Assembly (NCBI GenBank): GCA_031291055.1
Contig: JARLJU010000236.1
Span: 265,380-329,379, forward strand
Reading direction: 5' to 3'
Length of the DNA: 64,000 nt
Source: Rudaea sp.
GTDB lineage: Bacteria > Pseudomonadota > Gammaproteobacteria > Xanthomonadales > Rhodanobacteraceae
The notes below the pieces were generated by a model. The model did no database searches and was not told where the DNA came from. It worked only from the letters and a program-made list of their open reading frames with translations. Both the position numbers and the translations under genes were made by a program. Below, piece after piece: positions 10,341 through 20,290 of this stretch (its first letter is position 1; each line of letters opens with the position of its first letter).

Positions 10341-10372
10341 GAATGTGACGCAGGGGGTCGGAATGTGACGCA
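10341..10372 (+). repeat. Two 12-bp direct repeats, 20-bp period
   Basis: GAATGTGACGCA occurs exactly at 10341-10352 and again at 10361-10372, a spacing of 20 bp or about two helical turns on the same face. The first copy is flanked by CCCCC and GGGGG. The pair lies in the 231-nt gap before the hypothetical gene at 10465, with a possible -10 TAGAAT at 10402-10407. A regulator site is plausible but unproven. Confidence 0.5.
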
Positions 10373-10464
10373 ATATGCAGGTCGCGCTTCACATATCGAT
10401 CTAGAATAGCGACGACGGAGCAGTTACGTCGCGCCAGCAGCAAAGCATCGAGGACAGGATCGCC

Positions 10465-10908
10465 ATGCGGATCGTTACCCGACTCATCGCCCTAAGCCGT
10501 TCCATCCAGCTCAATCGCCAGTTCCGCGAAATCGAGAAATCGATCGCCGATTTGCCGCTGGCAGGACGGCGTCAGCTCGCCGCGATCGCGATGCGTGAGT
10601 TCGCCACGGCGGCGAAATGCGAATTTCCGCACCTGTACGGCACGCCCGAATCCGACCAGCGCTACCAGCCCTGGGGCAGCGGCACCGATCTGGGATTTTC
10701 CCGGGTGAAATCGGACAACCCGCAGGTCAAGTTGCGCGGGATCGCTCTATGGCTCACGGTTGCCTATCACGAAACCAAGGAATCCAAGTACGGCGAGATT
10801 CAGAACCTGCATCGCCAGCTGATGCGCACGCTGCGCGTTCTCAAGGAGAGTGCGCCGCCGGTAGAAGCGAACCAGTGGTTCGCCGGCCAGGCCGGCCAGG
10901 CCGCCTGA
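10465..10908 (+). CDS. Conserved hypothetical protein, 147 aa
   Basis: I do not recognise a named family. The product is a soluble, helix-rich protein with no signal peptide or membrane segment. It has a central aromatic stretch (HLYGTPESDQRYQPWGSG) and a later ALWLTVAYHETKES helix. Codon use matches the neighbours. It stands alone: a 231-nt upstream gap carries a direct-repeat pair, and a strong terminator lies just downstream, so it is probably a single-gene transcript. Another possibility is a small regulator, but no DNA-binding motif is evident. Confidence 0.75.
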   Translation: MRIVTRLIALSRSIQLNRQFREIEKSIADLPLAGRRQLAAIAMREFATAAKCEFPHLYGTPESDQRYQPWGSGTDLGFSRVKSDNPQVKLRGIALWLTVAYHETKESKYGEIQNLHRQLMRTLRVLKESAPPVEANQWFAGQAGQAA

Positions 10909-10950
10909 GCCAACTCAACGAAATAACTCCACGTCGGGCTTCACTTCTTT

Positions 10951-10978
10951 GCGCCGGGTCTTCCCGGCGCTTTTTTTT
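10951..10978 (+). terminator. Rho-independent terminator
   Basis: A perfect 8-bp GC stem GCGCCGGG/CCCGGCGC (10951-10958 with 10963-10970) has a TCTT loop and is followed by eight T residues. It ends the 10465-10908 transcript on the plus strand. There is no T-run for the converging minus-strand gene. Confidence 0.92.
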
Positions 10979-11006
10979 GCGCGTCACGGACGGATGGATT
11001 CGCCGT

Positions 11007-12482
11007 TCAGTTCCTCGAACACACCGATGGAATCTGCAGGCTCTGGCCGACCTGCAGTGCGTAGTGCGGCGCCTTGAGGTGATTGATCGCGACCAGTTCG
11101 CCGGAGCCGCCGCAAGCATGCCGATGGGCGATGGACGCGACCGTGTCGCCCTTGCGCACTATGTAGTTGCGGGTGCGACCCGTCGATTTCGTCTGGGCCA
11201 CGAGCGGCAACGCGGCCGCACTCAGATCGCTCGCCAGCGCCACCCATTTTCCGCCCGCGCAAGACTTTTCGTAGACCGCAGCGACTTTCTCCGGGACATC
11301 CAGCCGCGTACCCGCGGCCAGCTCCTGTTGCGGTTCATAGGCCGGGTTCAGATTGCGCAGAGTGCGGAACCATCCGTTCGAGTTGTCTTCGCTGCCCAGG
11401 CACACAGTCAGTTCGTTGATCGACGCCGCTCGCTTGAGCGTTATGCTTGACGGTTTGCCGTCGCGCCTGGGGAAAACCAGGTTGTAGCGTTCCGGATGCA
11501 GGAACAGCCACGCTGCCGCGAGCACCATCGGCACATAGTCGCGCGTCTCCGGCGACAGCTCCGAGTATATCTTCGCGTCCCAGAACCCGGCGTCGGGGTG
11601 CCTTGTCGCCAGCCGTTGCATCGCGCCCTCGCCACCGTTGTAGGCGCCAAGCACGAGTTCGAGATTGTCGTTGAACACGCCGAGTTGCTCATCCAGATAG
11701 GCGGCATTGGCCCGCGCGGACAACGTCGGATCGAAACGCTGGTCGAAGCCGTCGACGATGCCCAGACCGAAACGCGCGCCGGTCGCGGACATGAATTGCA
11801 GCGGCCCGCTCGCTCCCGAGCGCGAAACCGCATGTACCTTGCCGCCGGATTCCTTCGCCAGGATGCCGAACAGCACCGCTTCCGGCAGACCCGCCTTCTG
11901 GTACTCGGGCCACATGCGGTAGCGCAGATAGGCGTAGTTTTCGTAAGCCTGCATCAGGTTCGGCCGATACTGCGTCAACCATTGCTGCAGCGCGACCTTG
12001 ACCGGATCATTCAACGCGATGATGTCGGAAAGCTGCCGTCCCTTGAGCAAGGCGACGGCACGGCCGGCCTCGGGCAGCGCGGCAACCACGGGCGACGATT
12101 CGCCGGCCTCCGCAGTTGCATCCGGCGATTCCGCACCAGCCGCCGCATCGATCGCGACCGGAACGCTGCGCGACAACCGCAGCAAACGGTCGAACGCGGC
12201 GAAGAAGCGCGACGTCTCGCAACCGCGCGTCGTCGCGCATTGCGCCGCCGCTGCCTGCAGATCGTCCAGCGCCGCCGTCGATTCGGCCATCGCACTTTCG
12301 GCGTTGCCGTTGCCGGCAGTGCTGCGCGCGGATTCGTAGCTCCCGACCGCAGCATCCAGACGAGCGTACAGCGCTGCCGTCGGACTCGAGCCAGCGCCCG
12401 ATTGGTTCGGCGCATGCGGGGGCTGGCCGGCGCAGGCGGCCAAGGTCAGTGCGACAGTGAGAAAAAGTATGCGGCAGGACAT
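11007..12482 (-). CDS. MltD-like lipoprotein lytic transglycosylase with LysM
   Basis: Probable outer-membrane lipoprotein that cleaves peptidoglycan glycan strands. The first residues form a lipoprotein signal ending LTLAACAG. The SLT-type catalytic domain has the glutamate in AKESGG followed by SRSGASGPLQFM. A single LysM wall-binding repeat closes the protein, with YIVRKGDTVASIAHRHACGG and VGQSLQIP. I chose ATG 12482 because the upstream 36 codons put the signal peptide inside the protein. The length is 491 aa. The N-terminal 150 residues before the SLT domain are Ala-rich and unassigned. Confidence 0.88.
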   Translation of the reverse strand: MSCRILFLTVALTLAACAGQPPHAPNQSGAGSSPTAALYARLDAAVGSYESARSTAGNGNAESAMAESTAALDDLQAAAAQCATTRGCETSRFFAAFDRLLRLSRSVPVAIDAAAGAESPDATAEAGESSPVVAALPEAGRAVALLKGRQLSDIIALNDPVKVALQQWLTQYRPNLMQAYENYAYLRYRMWPEYQKAGLPEAVLFGILAKESGGKVHAVSRSGASGPLQFMSATGARFGLGIVDGFDQRFDPTLSARANAAYLDEQLGVFNDNLELVLGAYNGGEGAMQRLATRHPDAGFWDAKIYSELSPETRDYVPMVLAAAWLFLHPERYNLVFPRRDGKPSSITLKRAASINELTVCLGSEDNSNGWFRTLRNLNPAYEPQQELAAGTRLDVPEKVAAVYEKSCAGGKWVALASDLSAAALPLVAQTKSTGRTRNYIVRKGDTVASIAHRHACGGSGELVAINHLKAPHYALQVGQSLQIPSVCSRN

Positions 12483-12673
12483 GCGTGACTGAACTCCGGT
12501 GATTTCCCGCACGTTACACAGCGCGCGCCGCCGCGACAACCCCGAAGCGACGCGGCGTCGGCTAGAATCACGCCCGTGTCCCGTGTGCAACCCTGTTCGT
12601 GAACGAAATTCTGCCGGGAAAAAGCCCGCGTCGAGACGCCGCCAACCAGCCCGGTCGAAGTATACTTAGCGGC

Positions 12674-12700
12674 ATGCCTGGTTCGATCATGCGCAAATGA
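12674..12700 (+). CDS. Leaderless 8-codon mini-ORF coupled to the next gene
   Basis: The sequence encodes MPGSIMRK and ends in TGA, whose first two bases complete the ATG of the gene at 12697 (ATGA junction). A TATACT box at 12661-12666 lies seven nucleotides before the mini-ORF start, so the transcript may begin on its ATG. This could be a leader peptide that brings ribosomes to a gene lacking a ribosome site. It could also be chance; the overlap is seen directly, the role is inferred. Confidence 0.4.
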   Translation: MPGSIMRK

Positions 12701-14004
12701 CTGCCGCTCCCGACACGCCTGCGACACCGCCGCCGTCCCTGCAGGAACGCTGGCCGCAAATCCTGCGCTATCCGCTCCAGCCCGAAGCGTTGTCGACGAT
12801 CGTCGCACTCGCGATAGCGCACGGCGCCGTACAACTGCTGCCGGCCCTGCTTGCCGGCGTCCTCGATCTTTTTGTCTGGGCAGCGTTCTTCCGCTACGGT
12901 TTCGAGGTGCTGCGCTGGACCGCCAACGGTCGCGACAAGGCGCCGGAGATCAGCCTGACAGTCAGCGATGCCATTGGCGGTTACGCTGTCCTGTTGCTGC
13001 TCCTGGTGGAAGCCACCATCGCCCTGATCGCCGCCTGGTACAGCCCGATCGCAGCCGCCATCGTCGGCTTGCTGGCGACTCTGGCGATGCCGGCAATGAT
13101 GATGATCCTGGCTCTTGAGGAAGGCGCCGCGCGCGCACTCAACCCCATCGCCTGGCTGCTGATCGCCGAGCGCGTGGGTCGACCGTATTTTGTTCTTGTC
13201 GGTTTCTTCTGCGCTGCGCTGATCGTGCAAAGCGTGTTCGCCGTGGCGATTGCCAGTGTCCTGCCGGGCATCCTCGTTGTGCCGCTCATGTACCTGGTCG
13301 TCAACTATCTGATGATTGCGAATTTCCACATGATCGGCCAGGCGATACACGACCACCGCAACGAGCTCGGCTACACCGGTCATCTTGAGCTCAGCGACGA
13401 GGTGCCCTGGACCGATCCGTCGCGCACCATGCTCGACGCCGCGCGCAACCGCGCCGCCAGCGGGGATATCCGCGGAGCGGCGACCCTGTTGCGCGAGGAA
13501 ATTCTCGCCCATCCGCACCTGCTGCCCCTGCACGACGAATATCGGCACTGGCTGCGCGCGGACGATGACAAGGGCGCACTCGTCATACACGGAAAATCGC
13601 ATGTTCCGGTACTCCTCGCGCAAAACCAGGAGCATCGGGCCATCGAAGTGGCGCGCGAATGCCTGACGCTCGATCCGACGTTCGCGCTCGACGATGCGGG
13701 CGACACTACCCGCCTGGCGCATGCCGCCGCCGAGGCCGGCCAGACCCGCACCGCACTCAGCCTCGTCGCCGGGTTCCACAAGCGCTTCCGCAATCATCCG
13801 GATATCGCGCGCAACTACATGCTCGCGGCCAGGCTCTGGGCCGAGCGCATGAACAAGGAAATGCAGGCGCGCGCGATGCTGCAGCAGATCAAGCTGACCC
13901 TGCCGGACGATGCGGTCATCCCGCAGGTGGATGCCTACCTGGCCTTTCTTGACAAGCTCGCAGCAACGCCGGCCAAGGCCGTAATGGACCGGCCCGCGCC
14001 ATGA
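12697..14004 (+). CDS. Multi-pass membrane protein with C-terminal TPR-like region
   Basis: I do not recognise a characterised family. About five or six hydrophobic helices (residues 30-60, 85-110, 112-135, 160-185, 188-210) resemble DUF4013-type integral membrane domains. A hydrophilic helical region (about 225-425) follows, with spaced TPR-like motifs such as [18 protein letters not shown] and [19 protein letters not shown]. The start lacks a clear ribosome site and overlaps the stop of a leaderless mini-ORF. It overlaps greB by four bases, so the two are coexpressed. A role in envelope stress or assembly is only a guess. Confidence 0.8.
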   Translation: MTAAPDTPATPPPSLQERWPQILRYPLQPEALSTIVALAIAHGAVQLLPALLAGVLDLFVWAAFFRYGFEVLRWTANGRDKAPEISLTVSDAIGGYAVLLLLLVEATIALIAAWYSPIAAAIVGLLATLAMPAMMMILALEEGAARALNPIAWLLIAERVGRPYFVLVGFFCAALIVQSVFAVAIASVLPGILVVPLMYLVVNYLMIANFHMIGQAIHDHRNELGYTGHLELSDEVPWTDPSRTMLDAARNRAASGDIRGAATLLREEILAHPHLLPLHDEYRHWLRADDDKGALVIHGKSHVPVLLAQNQEHRAIEVARECLTLDPTFALDDAGDTTRLAHAAAEAGQTRTALSLVAGFHKRFRNHPDIARNYMLAARLWAERMNKEMQARAMLQQIKLTLPDDAVIPQVDAYLAFLDKLAATPAKAVMDRPAP

Positions 14005-14516
14005 GCCGCTGGCGGCCGCCGCAGGCCGCATCCACAGCGATCATCACGCCTGAGGGTTATCGGACCTTGCAGGCGGAACTCGACGACCTCTGGCGCCGGC
14101 GCCGGCCCGAGGTAGTCGCCGCGCTCGCCGCCGCGGCGGCTGAAGGCGACCGCTCGGAAAACGCCGAGTATACTTATCGTAAAAAGCAACTCGGCGAGAT
14201 CGACCGACGCGTTCGTTACCTCGGCAAGCGCCTGCCGGCGCTGAAGATCGCCGGCGACCGGCCCACTGATTGCAACGCGATTTTTTTCGGCGCGTGGTTC
14301 GGCGTCGAGGACGAGCAAGGTCGCATCCAGCACCTGCGCATCGTCGGCCCTGACGAAACCGACGCAGCGCTCGGCTTCATCAGCATCGACTCGCCGCTGG
14401 CGCGCGCGGCGCTGAAAAAGCGCGTCGACGACGAGCTCGAAGCCGAGCTGCCGGGTGGAAGACGGCGGTTCGTGGTGATGGCGGTGAGTTACGAACCCCC
14501 CGGCAGGATCAAATGA
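14001..14516 (+). CDS. greB: Transcription elongation factor GreB
   Basis: Binds the RNA polymerase secondary channel and stimulates cleavage of backtracked RNA. The N-terminal coiled coil has the acidic tip and the [20 protein letters not shown] signature. The RVRYLGKRL segment favours GreB over GreA, and the C-terminal FKBP-like domain follows. At 171 aa it is full length. The ATG overlaps the preceding membrane-protein stop (ATGA). Confidence 0.93.
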   Translation: MSRWRPPQAASTAIITPEGYRTLQAELDDLWRRRRPEVVAALAAAAAEGDRSENAEYTYRKKQLGEIDRRVRYLGKRLPALKIAGDRPTDCNAIFFGAWFGVEDEQGRIQHLRIVGPDETDAALGFISIDSPLARAALKKRVDDELEAELPGGRRRFVVMAVSYEPPGRIK

Positions 14517-14535
14517 CGACGGGATGGTGGTGGTG

Positions 14536-15366
14536 TCAGCCCGCGCGAACCAGGTCCGGATATCGACGCCCGGCGCGCAATGGGCGGAAGCAAGGCGCCT
14601 CACGGTAGAAACTTTCGTTGTCGTTTCCGGATTCCCAGCCGGGGATTCCGGACAGCGGCAGCGGACGCTGATCCTGCGGATCGTTGAGCAGATCACCGCT
14701 CCGGATTCCACGGACCACGCGACGAATTGCTGCTTCTTCCACTTTTGCATTTTTTCCGACGACGACGCCGAGAGCCTTGCCGACCAGAAGCTGGCCCGGC
14801 TTCAGCGCGTGCTCCAGCAGGGCATGGCCGAATACAATCGCCTGGATGCGCCCGTCATGCCACGCATTGCGTTCGCGCCAGAACAAGCCATGCCAGTCGT
14901 GCGCGTCCCAGAGAGGGAGCAGGGCCGGATCCTGAAGCAGCACGATGACACCTGCCTCGTCAAAATGCGTGAGCGCACATTGCACGCGGCTGCGCTGCCT
15001 GGTGCCTACTTGCGCAATCTCTTCCACCTGGCGTTCGTTCAGGGCGGCTTTCAGCGCCGGAAAACGCACCCAGATGAGGGCGTTGAGCAGATCGTGCCAG
15101 TTACGTTCGCGCGTCGCGATCTGGCCGCGCTCGGCGATGCGTTGCTCGTAGTGCAGGCCATCGGCGAGCAGTTCCGGCGTCTGGGCGACAAAGCGCGGAA
15201 TCCCCGCGAGCGTGCTGCCGCGCGGGTTTTCAGCCAGAGCGTTGAGAGTATCGACCGACGGCCACGCCGCCGTGTCGAGAACGCCGAATTCCCGCCACTG
15301 CGACAAGGGCGGCCGGGCGAACACGGTCGGATCGACCGCCTCACGTACGGGCGCGACGAAGCGCAT
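14536..15366 (-). CDS. DUF3025 domain-containing protein
   Basis: Uncharacterised proteobacterial family, recognised from the NWHDLLNALIWVRFPALKAALN core and the WHDGRIQAIVFGHALLEHAL segment. It is soluble with no signal peptide, and several His/Asp residues could form a metal or hydrolytic site. The open frame extends to 15534, but the extra 56 codons overlap rimO. ATG 15366 starts just after the rimO stop and gives 276 aa. It is cotranscribed with rimO and converges on greB with a 19-nt gap. Function is unknown. Confidence 0.85.
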   Translation of the reverse strand: MRFVAPVREAVDPTVFARPPLSQWREFGVLDTAAWPSVDTLNALAENPRGSTLAGIPRFVAQTPELLADGLHYEQRIAERGQIATRERNWHDLLNALIWVRFPALKAALNERQVEEIAQVGTRQRSRVQCALTHFDEAGVIVLLQDPALLPLWDAHDWHGLFWRERNAWHDGRIQAIVFGHALLEHALKPGQLLVGKALGVVVGKNAKVEEAAIRRVVRGIRSGDLLNDPQDQRPLPLSGIPGWESGNDNESFYREAPCFRPLRAGRRYPDLVRAG

Positions 15367-15376
15367 GACGGGCCGT

Positions 15377-16744
15377 CTAGACGGCGACGCGTCCGCTGAG
15401 ATCATGCTCATCGGCCGCCTCGATGCGCACGTCGACGAACAGGCCGGGCTTGAGCCTGCTGCCATCGAGAATGCGCAGGACGCCGTCGATTTCCGGTGCA
15501 TCGGCCGCGGTACGCGCGATGGCGCCGTCGGCATCGACCTGATCGACCAGCGCCTGCAACGTCGTGCCGACCTTGCGCTGAAGCCGCGCCGCGGAAATGC
15601 CCGCCTGGGTCGCCATGAACCGTTCCAGGCGTTCCTGCTTTACTTCTTCGGGAACGGCGCCGGGCAGATCGTTGGCGCGCGCGCCGTCGACCGGCGAATA
15701 CGCAAACGCACCGACTCGGTCGAGCTGCGCCTCGTGCAGGAACTCCAGCAAGTCCTCGAACTCGGCGTCGGTCTCGCCGGGGAAGCCGACAATGAACGTA
15801 CTGCGGATCGTCAGTTGCGGACAGACTGCGCGCCAGGCGCGGATGCGTTCGAGCGTCTTCGCACTCGCCGCCGGGCGCTTCATCAGCTTGAGGATGCGCG
15901 GGCTGGAATGCTGAAACGGAATGTCGAGATACGGCAGGATCTTTCCTTGCGCCATCAGCGGAATCACTTCGTCCACGTGCGGATATGGGTAAACATAGTG
16001 CAGACGCACCCAGACGCCGAGCTCGGCCAGCGCGGCACACAATTCGGTCATGCGCGTGCGATGCCTGCCGCCGTGCCATTCGCGTGCCGCGTACTTGAGA
16101 TCGACCCCGTAGGCGCTGGTGTCCTGAGAAATCACGAGCAGTTCGCGCACGCCGCTCTTGACGAGCTTTTCGGCCTCGATCAGCACCTCGTCGATCGGCC
16201 GCGACACCAGATCGCCACGCATCGAGGGAATAATGCAGAAAGTACAGCGATGATTGCAGCCTTCGGAAATCTTCAGATAGGCGTAATGCTTCGGCGTCAG
16301 CTTCACACCCACGTCGATGTTCCGGTCGCCGCTGCGACGGCGAGCCGCGGGCATGACATCAAGGAATGGATCATGCTTCGGCGGCAGCTGCACGTGTACC
16401 GCGCTCATCACGCTGGCGTAATCCTGCGGCCCGGTGATCGCGAGCACGCCGGGGTGCGTCGCACGGATTACGTCCGCGCGCTTGCCCAGACAGCCGGTGA
16501 CGATGACTTTGCCGTTTTCGGCCAGCGCTTCACCGATCGCATCGAGCGATTCCTGAACGGCCGCGTCGATGAATCCGCACGTGTTGACCACGACCACGTC
16601 GGCCGCGCCGTAGCTGCCGACGATATCGTAACCTTCGATGCGGAGCTGGGTAAGAATGCGTTCGGAATCGACCAGCGCCTTGGGGCAGCCGAGGCTGACG
16701 AAACCCACCCTGGGACTGTTGGCAGATGGGATGCTGCGGGACAT
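15377..16744 (-). CDS. rimO: Ribosomal protein S12 methylthiotransferase
   Basis: Radical-SAM enzyme that adds a methylthio group to an aspartate of ribosomal protein S12. Domains in order: the N-terminal UPF0004 domain with [16 protein letters not shown] and VNTCGFID cysteines, the radical-SAM cluster motif CNHRCTFC, and a C-terminal TRAM domain. The SLGCPK start separates RimO from the tRNA enzyme MiaB. At 455 aa it is full length. DUF3025 follows 10 nt downstream. Confidence 0.95.
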   Translation of the reverse strand: MSRSIPSANSPRVGFVSLGCPKALVDSERILTQLRIEGYDIVGSYGAADVVVVNTCGFIDAAVQESLDAIGEALAENGKVIVTGCLGKRADVIRATHPGVLAITGPQDYASVMSAVHVQLPPKHDPFLDVMPAARRRSGDRNIDVGVKLTPKHYAYLKISEGCNHRCTFCIIPSMRGDLVSRPIDEVLIEAEKLVKSGVRELLVISQDTSAYGVDLKYAAREWHGGRHRTRMTELCAALAELGVWVRLHYVYPYPHVDEVIPLMAQGKILPYLDIPFQHSSPRILKLMKRPAASAKTLERIRAWRAVCPQLTIRSTFIVGFPGETDAEFEDLLEFLHEAQLDRVGAFAYSPVDGARANDLPGAVPEEVKQERLERFMATQAGISAARLQRKVGTTLQALVDQVDADGAIARTAADAPEIDGVLRILDGSRLKPGLFVDVRIEAADEHDLSGRVAV

Positions 16745-16770
16745 GGCGTTTCCATAATGACAAGCGGCGA

Positions 16771-16776
16771 ATTATA
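16771..16776 (-). promoter_or_regulatory. Possible -10 box for rimO
   Basis: TATAAT on the minus strand lies 26 nt upstream of the rimO ATG and predicts a leader of about 20 nt. No good -35 hexamer is visible at the normal spacing. Confidence 0.4.
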
Positions 16777-16977
16777 AGCGGCGGGCGGGATCAGGCGCGA
16801 ATGTCCTTCCCGGCCCTGCCGGCGGGCGCTGTACCTGGCCGCGGTCCGGACTGCCGTCAAGCAGCGGTGGGTCGACGTTTCGACGATATGGGCCGGCGCG
16901 CAATGGTTTACACTGCATCCTGCGAACCTTGGCAACGGCCTTGCCGGATGCCGGGGTAACCGCAGGGGGATCACCAG

Positions 16978-19074
16978 ATGAACCGAATTCGGACCAAGTG
17001 GCGTGGCTGCCGCGCGATCGTCACGGTATTTTTCCTTGGCATCGCAACCACAACCGTATGCGGACGCGCCGAAGAGATTTATCCGCGCGCGAATGCCGTC
17101 GAGACAATGCAGTCCCTCGCGGGCAGCCTCGATCAAACTTACGCCGCGTTTTTTCCGGCGTTGAACGCCGTCCTGCCGGCATCGACCAGATTCAGGCTCG
17201 AACGCAGTCTGGCCAATGTCGACACCGCGCTCAGCGCCTATGCCCTGGCCGACCTGCACGGCGCGCGAGCGCAGGAACTGGCGCTGGCGGCAAGCGACGA
17301 GGAAGCCGCCGGCGAGGAAATCGTGGATCGCGCCGACATGGCCTTGACGGTCGGCGACTACGCGCGTTGCGAACGTCTGGCGCAAACCCTGGCACAACTG
17401 GCGCGCGATACCGGCAGCGAGCGGCTGCGCATGCATGCCGAGGTATTCCTCGGTGTCCTCGACCGGCGCCACGGCAATCTCGATGGCGCCAGTTCGCACC
17501 AGCACCAGGCGCTGGAACTTGCGCGTGCGCTCGGCGACGAATCGGCAAGCTCGCGCGCGCTGGCCCACCTGGGCACGGTCAATCGCGATCGCGGCGACTT
17601 CGCCCAGGCCCTGGATCTGCAACTGCAATCGCTGGCGATCGGTGAAAAGATCGACGATCGAACCGAGCTGACCTATCGCAACCTGGCTTTGCTGTACCGC
17701 GAACTCGGCGATGAAGCGGCAAGCAAGCAATACTTCGACAAGGCGATCGCGGCGGCCGAGCGCAATGGCGATCCGAGCCACTACGCCACCGTCTATGGCA
17801 GCTATTCGAGCTTCCTCAACGATACCCACGACTACGCCGCCGCGCTGGACGCGGCGCGCGAAACGCTGGCACTGGATCAGGTCCTCAACGACCGTCCGGC
17901 TGCCGCGTTCGAGGAGCTCGAAAGCGGACGCGCCCTGCTGGGCCTGAAGCGTTTCGACGAAGCCGGAGTCAGCCTCGATGCGGCACTGGCCGCGGGCCGC
18001 GCCATCAACCAGCGCGAAATCGTGGCGCGCAGCCTGCTGGCCCTGGCGGAAATCTCGCTGACGCGCGGCGACCGCGCCCGCGCGCGCGACTTGCTCGATC
18101 AGGCGCAGAACGGCCTGGACGCGACACGCATGAAACCCCAGTTGGCGCAGGCCTATGCGCTGCGCGAACAACTGGCCGCCGCCGACGGCAACGCTTCCTC
18201 GGCATTGGACTACGCGCACAAATATGCAGCCCTGCGCGAGGATCTGCTCGGCACGACCACCAGTCGTCAGCTCGCCGCGCTCGAGGCACGCCATGCACGC
18301 GCGGATGCCGAACAGAAACTCGCGCTGGCCAACGAAGCCAACGCACTGCAGGCCGCGCGTCTGGAACAACAACGGCTGCAACGCGCATTCGGCATCGCCG
18401 TCATCGCCGCCCTGGCCCTGTTGCTCGCCGTCGTGATCTGGCGCTGGCTCGACATGGGCAGGCTCAATCGCGCTCTGAACGCGCGCAACGCGCAAATCGA
18501 GCAACAGCGCAGTGCGCTCACCGATGCCAATCAGCGTCTGGAACGCCAAACCAGCGAACTCTACCAGGCGGCAATCACCGACCCGCTGACCGGCGCCTTC
18601 AATCGCGGCCATCTGCTGCGCGATCTTGACCGCCGCATCGCCGACTGCGCGCGCGACGGTCGCGAACTGGCGCTGCTAATGATCGATTTCGATCACTTCA
18701 AGCGCATCAACGACACCCGCGGCCATATCTTCGGTGACCGCGTGCTGGTCGCCGGCGTGCACACGATCCGGCAATGGCTGGAGCCGGATGCCTTGTTCGG
18801 CCGCTTCGGCGGCGAAGAATTCCTCATCGCCATCCAGGATCAGGGCATCGACGCAGTGCGCGAGTTCGCCAATCGCCTGCGCGTCCGCGTCGCCGAGGAT
18901 CTGTCGAACCTGGCCTCCGAATCGCGCAACTACGCAACCATCAGCATCGGCATCGCCACGCTGGCGCAGATCCCGCCGCCGGCGCGCCTGGAAGATCTGC
19001 TCGAGGCCGCGGACCAGGCCGTGTATGCAGCCAAGCGCGCGGGCCGCGATCGCGTTGTGTACTACGCCGCCTGA
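16978..19074 (+). CDS. TPR-GGDEF diguanylate cyclase
   Basis: Predicted membrane enzyme that makes cyclic di-GMP. The order is an N-terminal signal or anchor, a periplasmic array of TPR repeats (about residues 80-430), one membrane helix (about 468-488), a coiled coil, and a cytoplasmic GGDEF domain. The active-site loop is GGEEF in FGRFGGEEF (near residue 611), so catalysis should be intact. The five-residue-upstream RxxD inhibitory I-site is absent (EPDA at that position), so product feedback may be weak. The gene is preceded by a 233-nt gap and appears monocistronic. The sensed ligand is unknown. Confidence 0.92.
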   Translation: MNRIRTKWRGCRAIVTVFFLGIATTTVCGRAEEIYPRANAVETMQSLAGSLDQTYAAFFPALNAVLPASTRFRLERSLANVDTALSAYALADLHGARAQELALAASDEEAAGEEIVDRADMALTVGDYARCERLAQTLAQLARDTGSERLRMHAEVFLGVLDRRHGNLDGASSHQHQALELARALGDESASSRALAHLGTVNRDRGDFAQALDLQLQSLAIGEKIDDRTELTYRNLALLYRELGDEAASKQYFDKAIAAAERNGDPSHYATVYGSYSSFLNDTHDYAAALDAARETLALDQVLNDRPAAAFEELESGRALLGLKRFDEAGVSLDAALAAGRAINQREIVARSLLALAEISLTRGDRARARDLLDQAQNGLDATRMKPQLAQAYALREQLAAADGNASSALDYAHKYAALREDLLGTTTSRQLAALEARHARADAEQKLALANEANALQAARLEQQRLQRAFGIAVIAALALLLAVVIWRWLDMGRLNRALNARNAQIEQQRSALTDANQRLERQTSELYQAAITDPLTGAFNRGHLLRDLDRRIADCARDGRELALLMIDFDHFKRINDTRGHIFGDRVLVAGVHTIRQWLEPDALFGRFGGEEFLIAIQDQGIDAVREFANRLRVRVAEDLSNLASESRNYATISIGIATLAQIPPPARLEDLLEAADQAVYAAKRAGRDRVVYYAA

Positions 19075-19177
19075 CTTCGCCGGCGGCCCTCCGCGGCGTG
19101 TCCGCCAGTTCAATCCATGATTGACATCACCCGCGGGGGTCGTACGCTGGCGTTCGGCGCAACTCACGGAGGTCATC

Positions 19178-19852
19178 ATGGGCGAGCACATCAATCTGAA
19201 TACTTCCGGCATGCAGTGCATCGGTGCCTATCTGGCCAAACCCGCGGGCACACCGAGAGGTGGCATCGTCGTGGTGCAGGAAATCTTCGGCGTCAACGCG
19301 CATATCCGCAGCGTGGCGGATGGATTCGCCGCCGACGGCTATACCGCGGTCGCGCCGGCGTTCTTCGATCATGTCGAATCCGGCGTCGAGCTGCGCTACG
19401 ACCCGGCCGACTACAAGCAGGGCTTCGCCCTGGTCGGCGAGGTCGGCTTCGATCGCGCGATCGAGGACGTCGCCAGCGCCGCCGAATCGATCAAGTCGGC
19501 CGGCAAGATCGGCGTGGTCGGTTATTGCTGGGGCGGCACGGTGGCTCTGCTCGCCGCGCTCCGGCTCGGCCTGCCGGCCGTGAGCTACTACGGCGGCCGC
19601 AATGTCCTTTTCCTCGGCGAGGCATTGAAAGCACCCGTGCAGTTTCATTATGGCGAGCACGATCCGTCAATCCCGCCGGAAGCGGTGCAGAAGGTCCGCG
19701 ATGCCCTGAAGGATGCAAAGGGAGTGGAACTGTATACGTATCCTGCGGGCCATGCCTTCAATCGCGATATCGACCCTGCACACTACGATGCTGCCAGCGC
19801 CAAGCTCGCACGCGAACGCGCACTTGCTTTTTTTTCCCGCAATCTGGGCTGA
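19178..19852 (+). CDS. Dienelactone hydrolase family protein
   Basis: Alpha/beta hydrolase of the dienelactone hydrolase group. The nucleophile elbow is GYCWGG with a cysteine nucleophile, and a late histidine lies in AGHAFNR. ATG 19178 has GGAGG just upstream; the earlier in-frame start adds 19 unsupported residues. The product is 224 aa with no signal peptide. It is the first gene of a tightly packed ten-gene run that continues to pcp; the HIT gene begins three nucleotides after its stop. Its natural substrate is unknown, and a link to lactam or lactone chemistry is inference from context. Confidence 0.88.
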   Translation: MGEHINLNTSGMQCIGAYLAKPAGTPRGGIVVVQEIFGVNAHIRSVADGFAADGYTAVAPAFFDHVESGVELRYDPADYKQGFALVGEVGFDRAIEDVASAAESIKSAGKIGVVGYCWGGTVALLAALRLGLPAVSYYGGRNVLFLGEALKAPVQFHYGEHDPSIPPEAVQKVRDALKDAKGVELYTYPAGHAFNRDIDPAHYDAASAKLARERALAFFSRNLG

Positions 19853-19855
19853 TGC

Positions 19856-20290
19856 ATGCTGCCGGTGGACGCCGCTTTCGCACTCGACCCGCGCCTGGCT
19901 GCCGATACGCTGGTCGTGGGCGATCTGGAATTTTCGCGCGTCCTGCTGATGGACGATGCGCGCTTTCCCTGGCTGATCCTCGTACCCCGCCGTGCCGGCC
20001 TGCGCGATGTCATCGATCTGGCACGCGATGGTCAACACCAACTGCAGGATGAAATCGACCGCTGCGCGCGCGTGCTGCACGCACTGGAGCGGCCGGACAA
20101 ACTCAATATCGCCGCACTGGGCAATGTCGTCGCACAACTGCATGTGCACGTAGTGGCGCGTTTCGTCCACGATACCGCGTGGCCGCGGCCGGTGTGGGGC
20201 ATCGGCGAACGCGTACCCTATTCCGTCGCGGCGCTGGACGCGCGCATCGCTGCCCTGCGCACGGCCCTGCATTTCGCTGCCGCGGCATGA
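19856..20290 (+). CDS. HIT family protein
   Basis: Histidine-triad nucleotide-binding or hydrolase superfamily. The triad appears as QLHVHVVARF, with the first His of the usual HxHxH kept and the third position altered to Val-Ala. Catalysis may therefore differ from classical HINT proteins. The length of 144 aa is typical. It starts three nucleotides after the dienelactone hydrolase gene, and its TGA overlaps the pxpB ATG. Confidence 0.85.
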   Translation: MLPVDAAFALDPRLAADTLVVGDLEFSRVLLMDDARFPWLILVPRRAGLRDVIDLARDGQHQLQDEIDRCARVLHALERPDKLNIAALGNVVAQLHVHVVARFVHDTAWPRPVWGIGERVPYSVAALDARIAALRTALHFAAAA

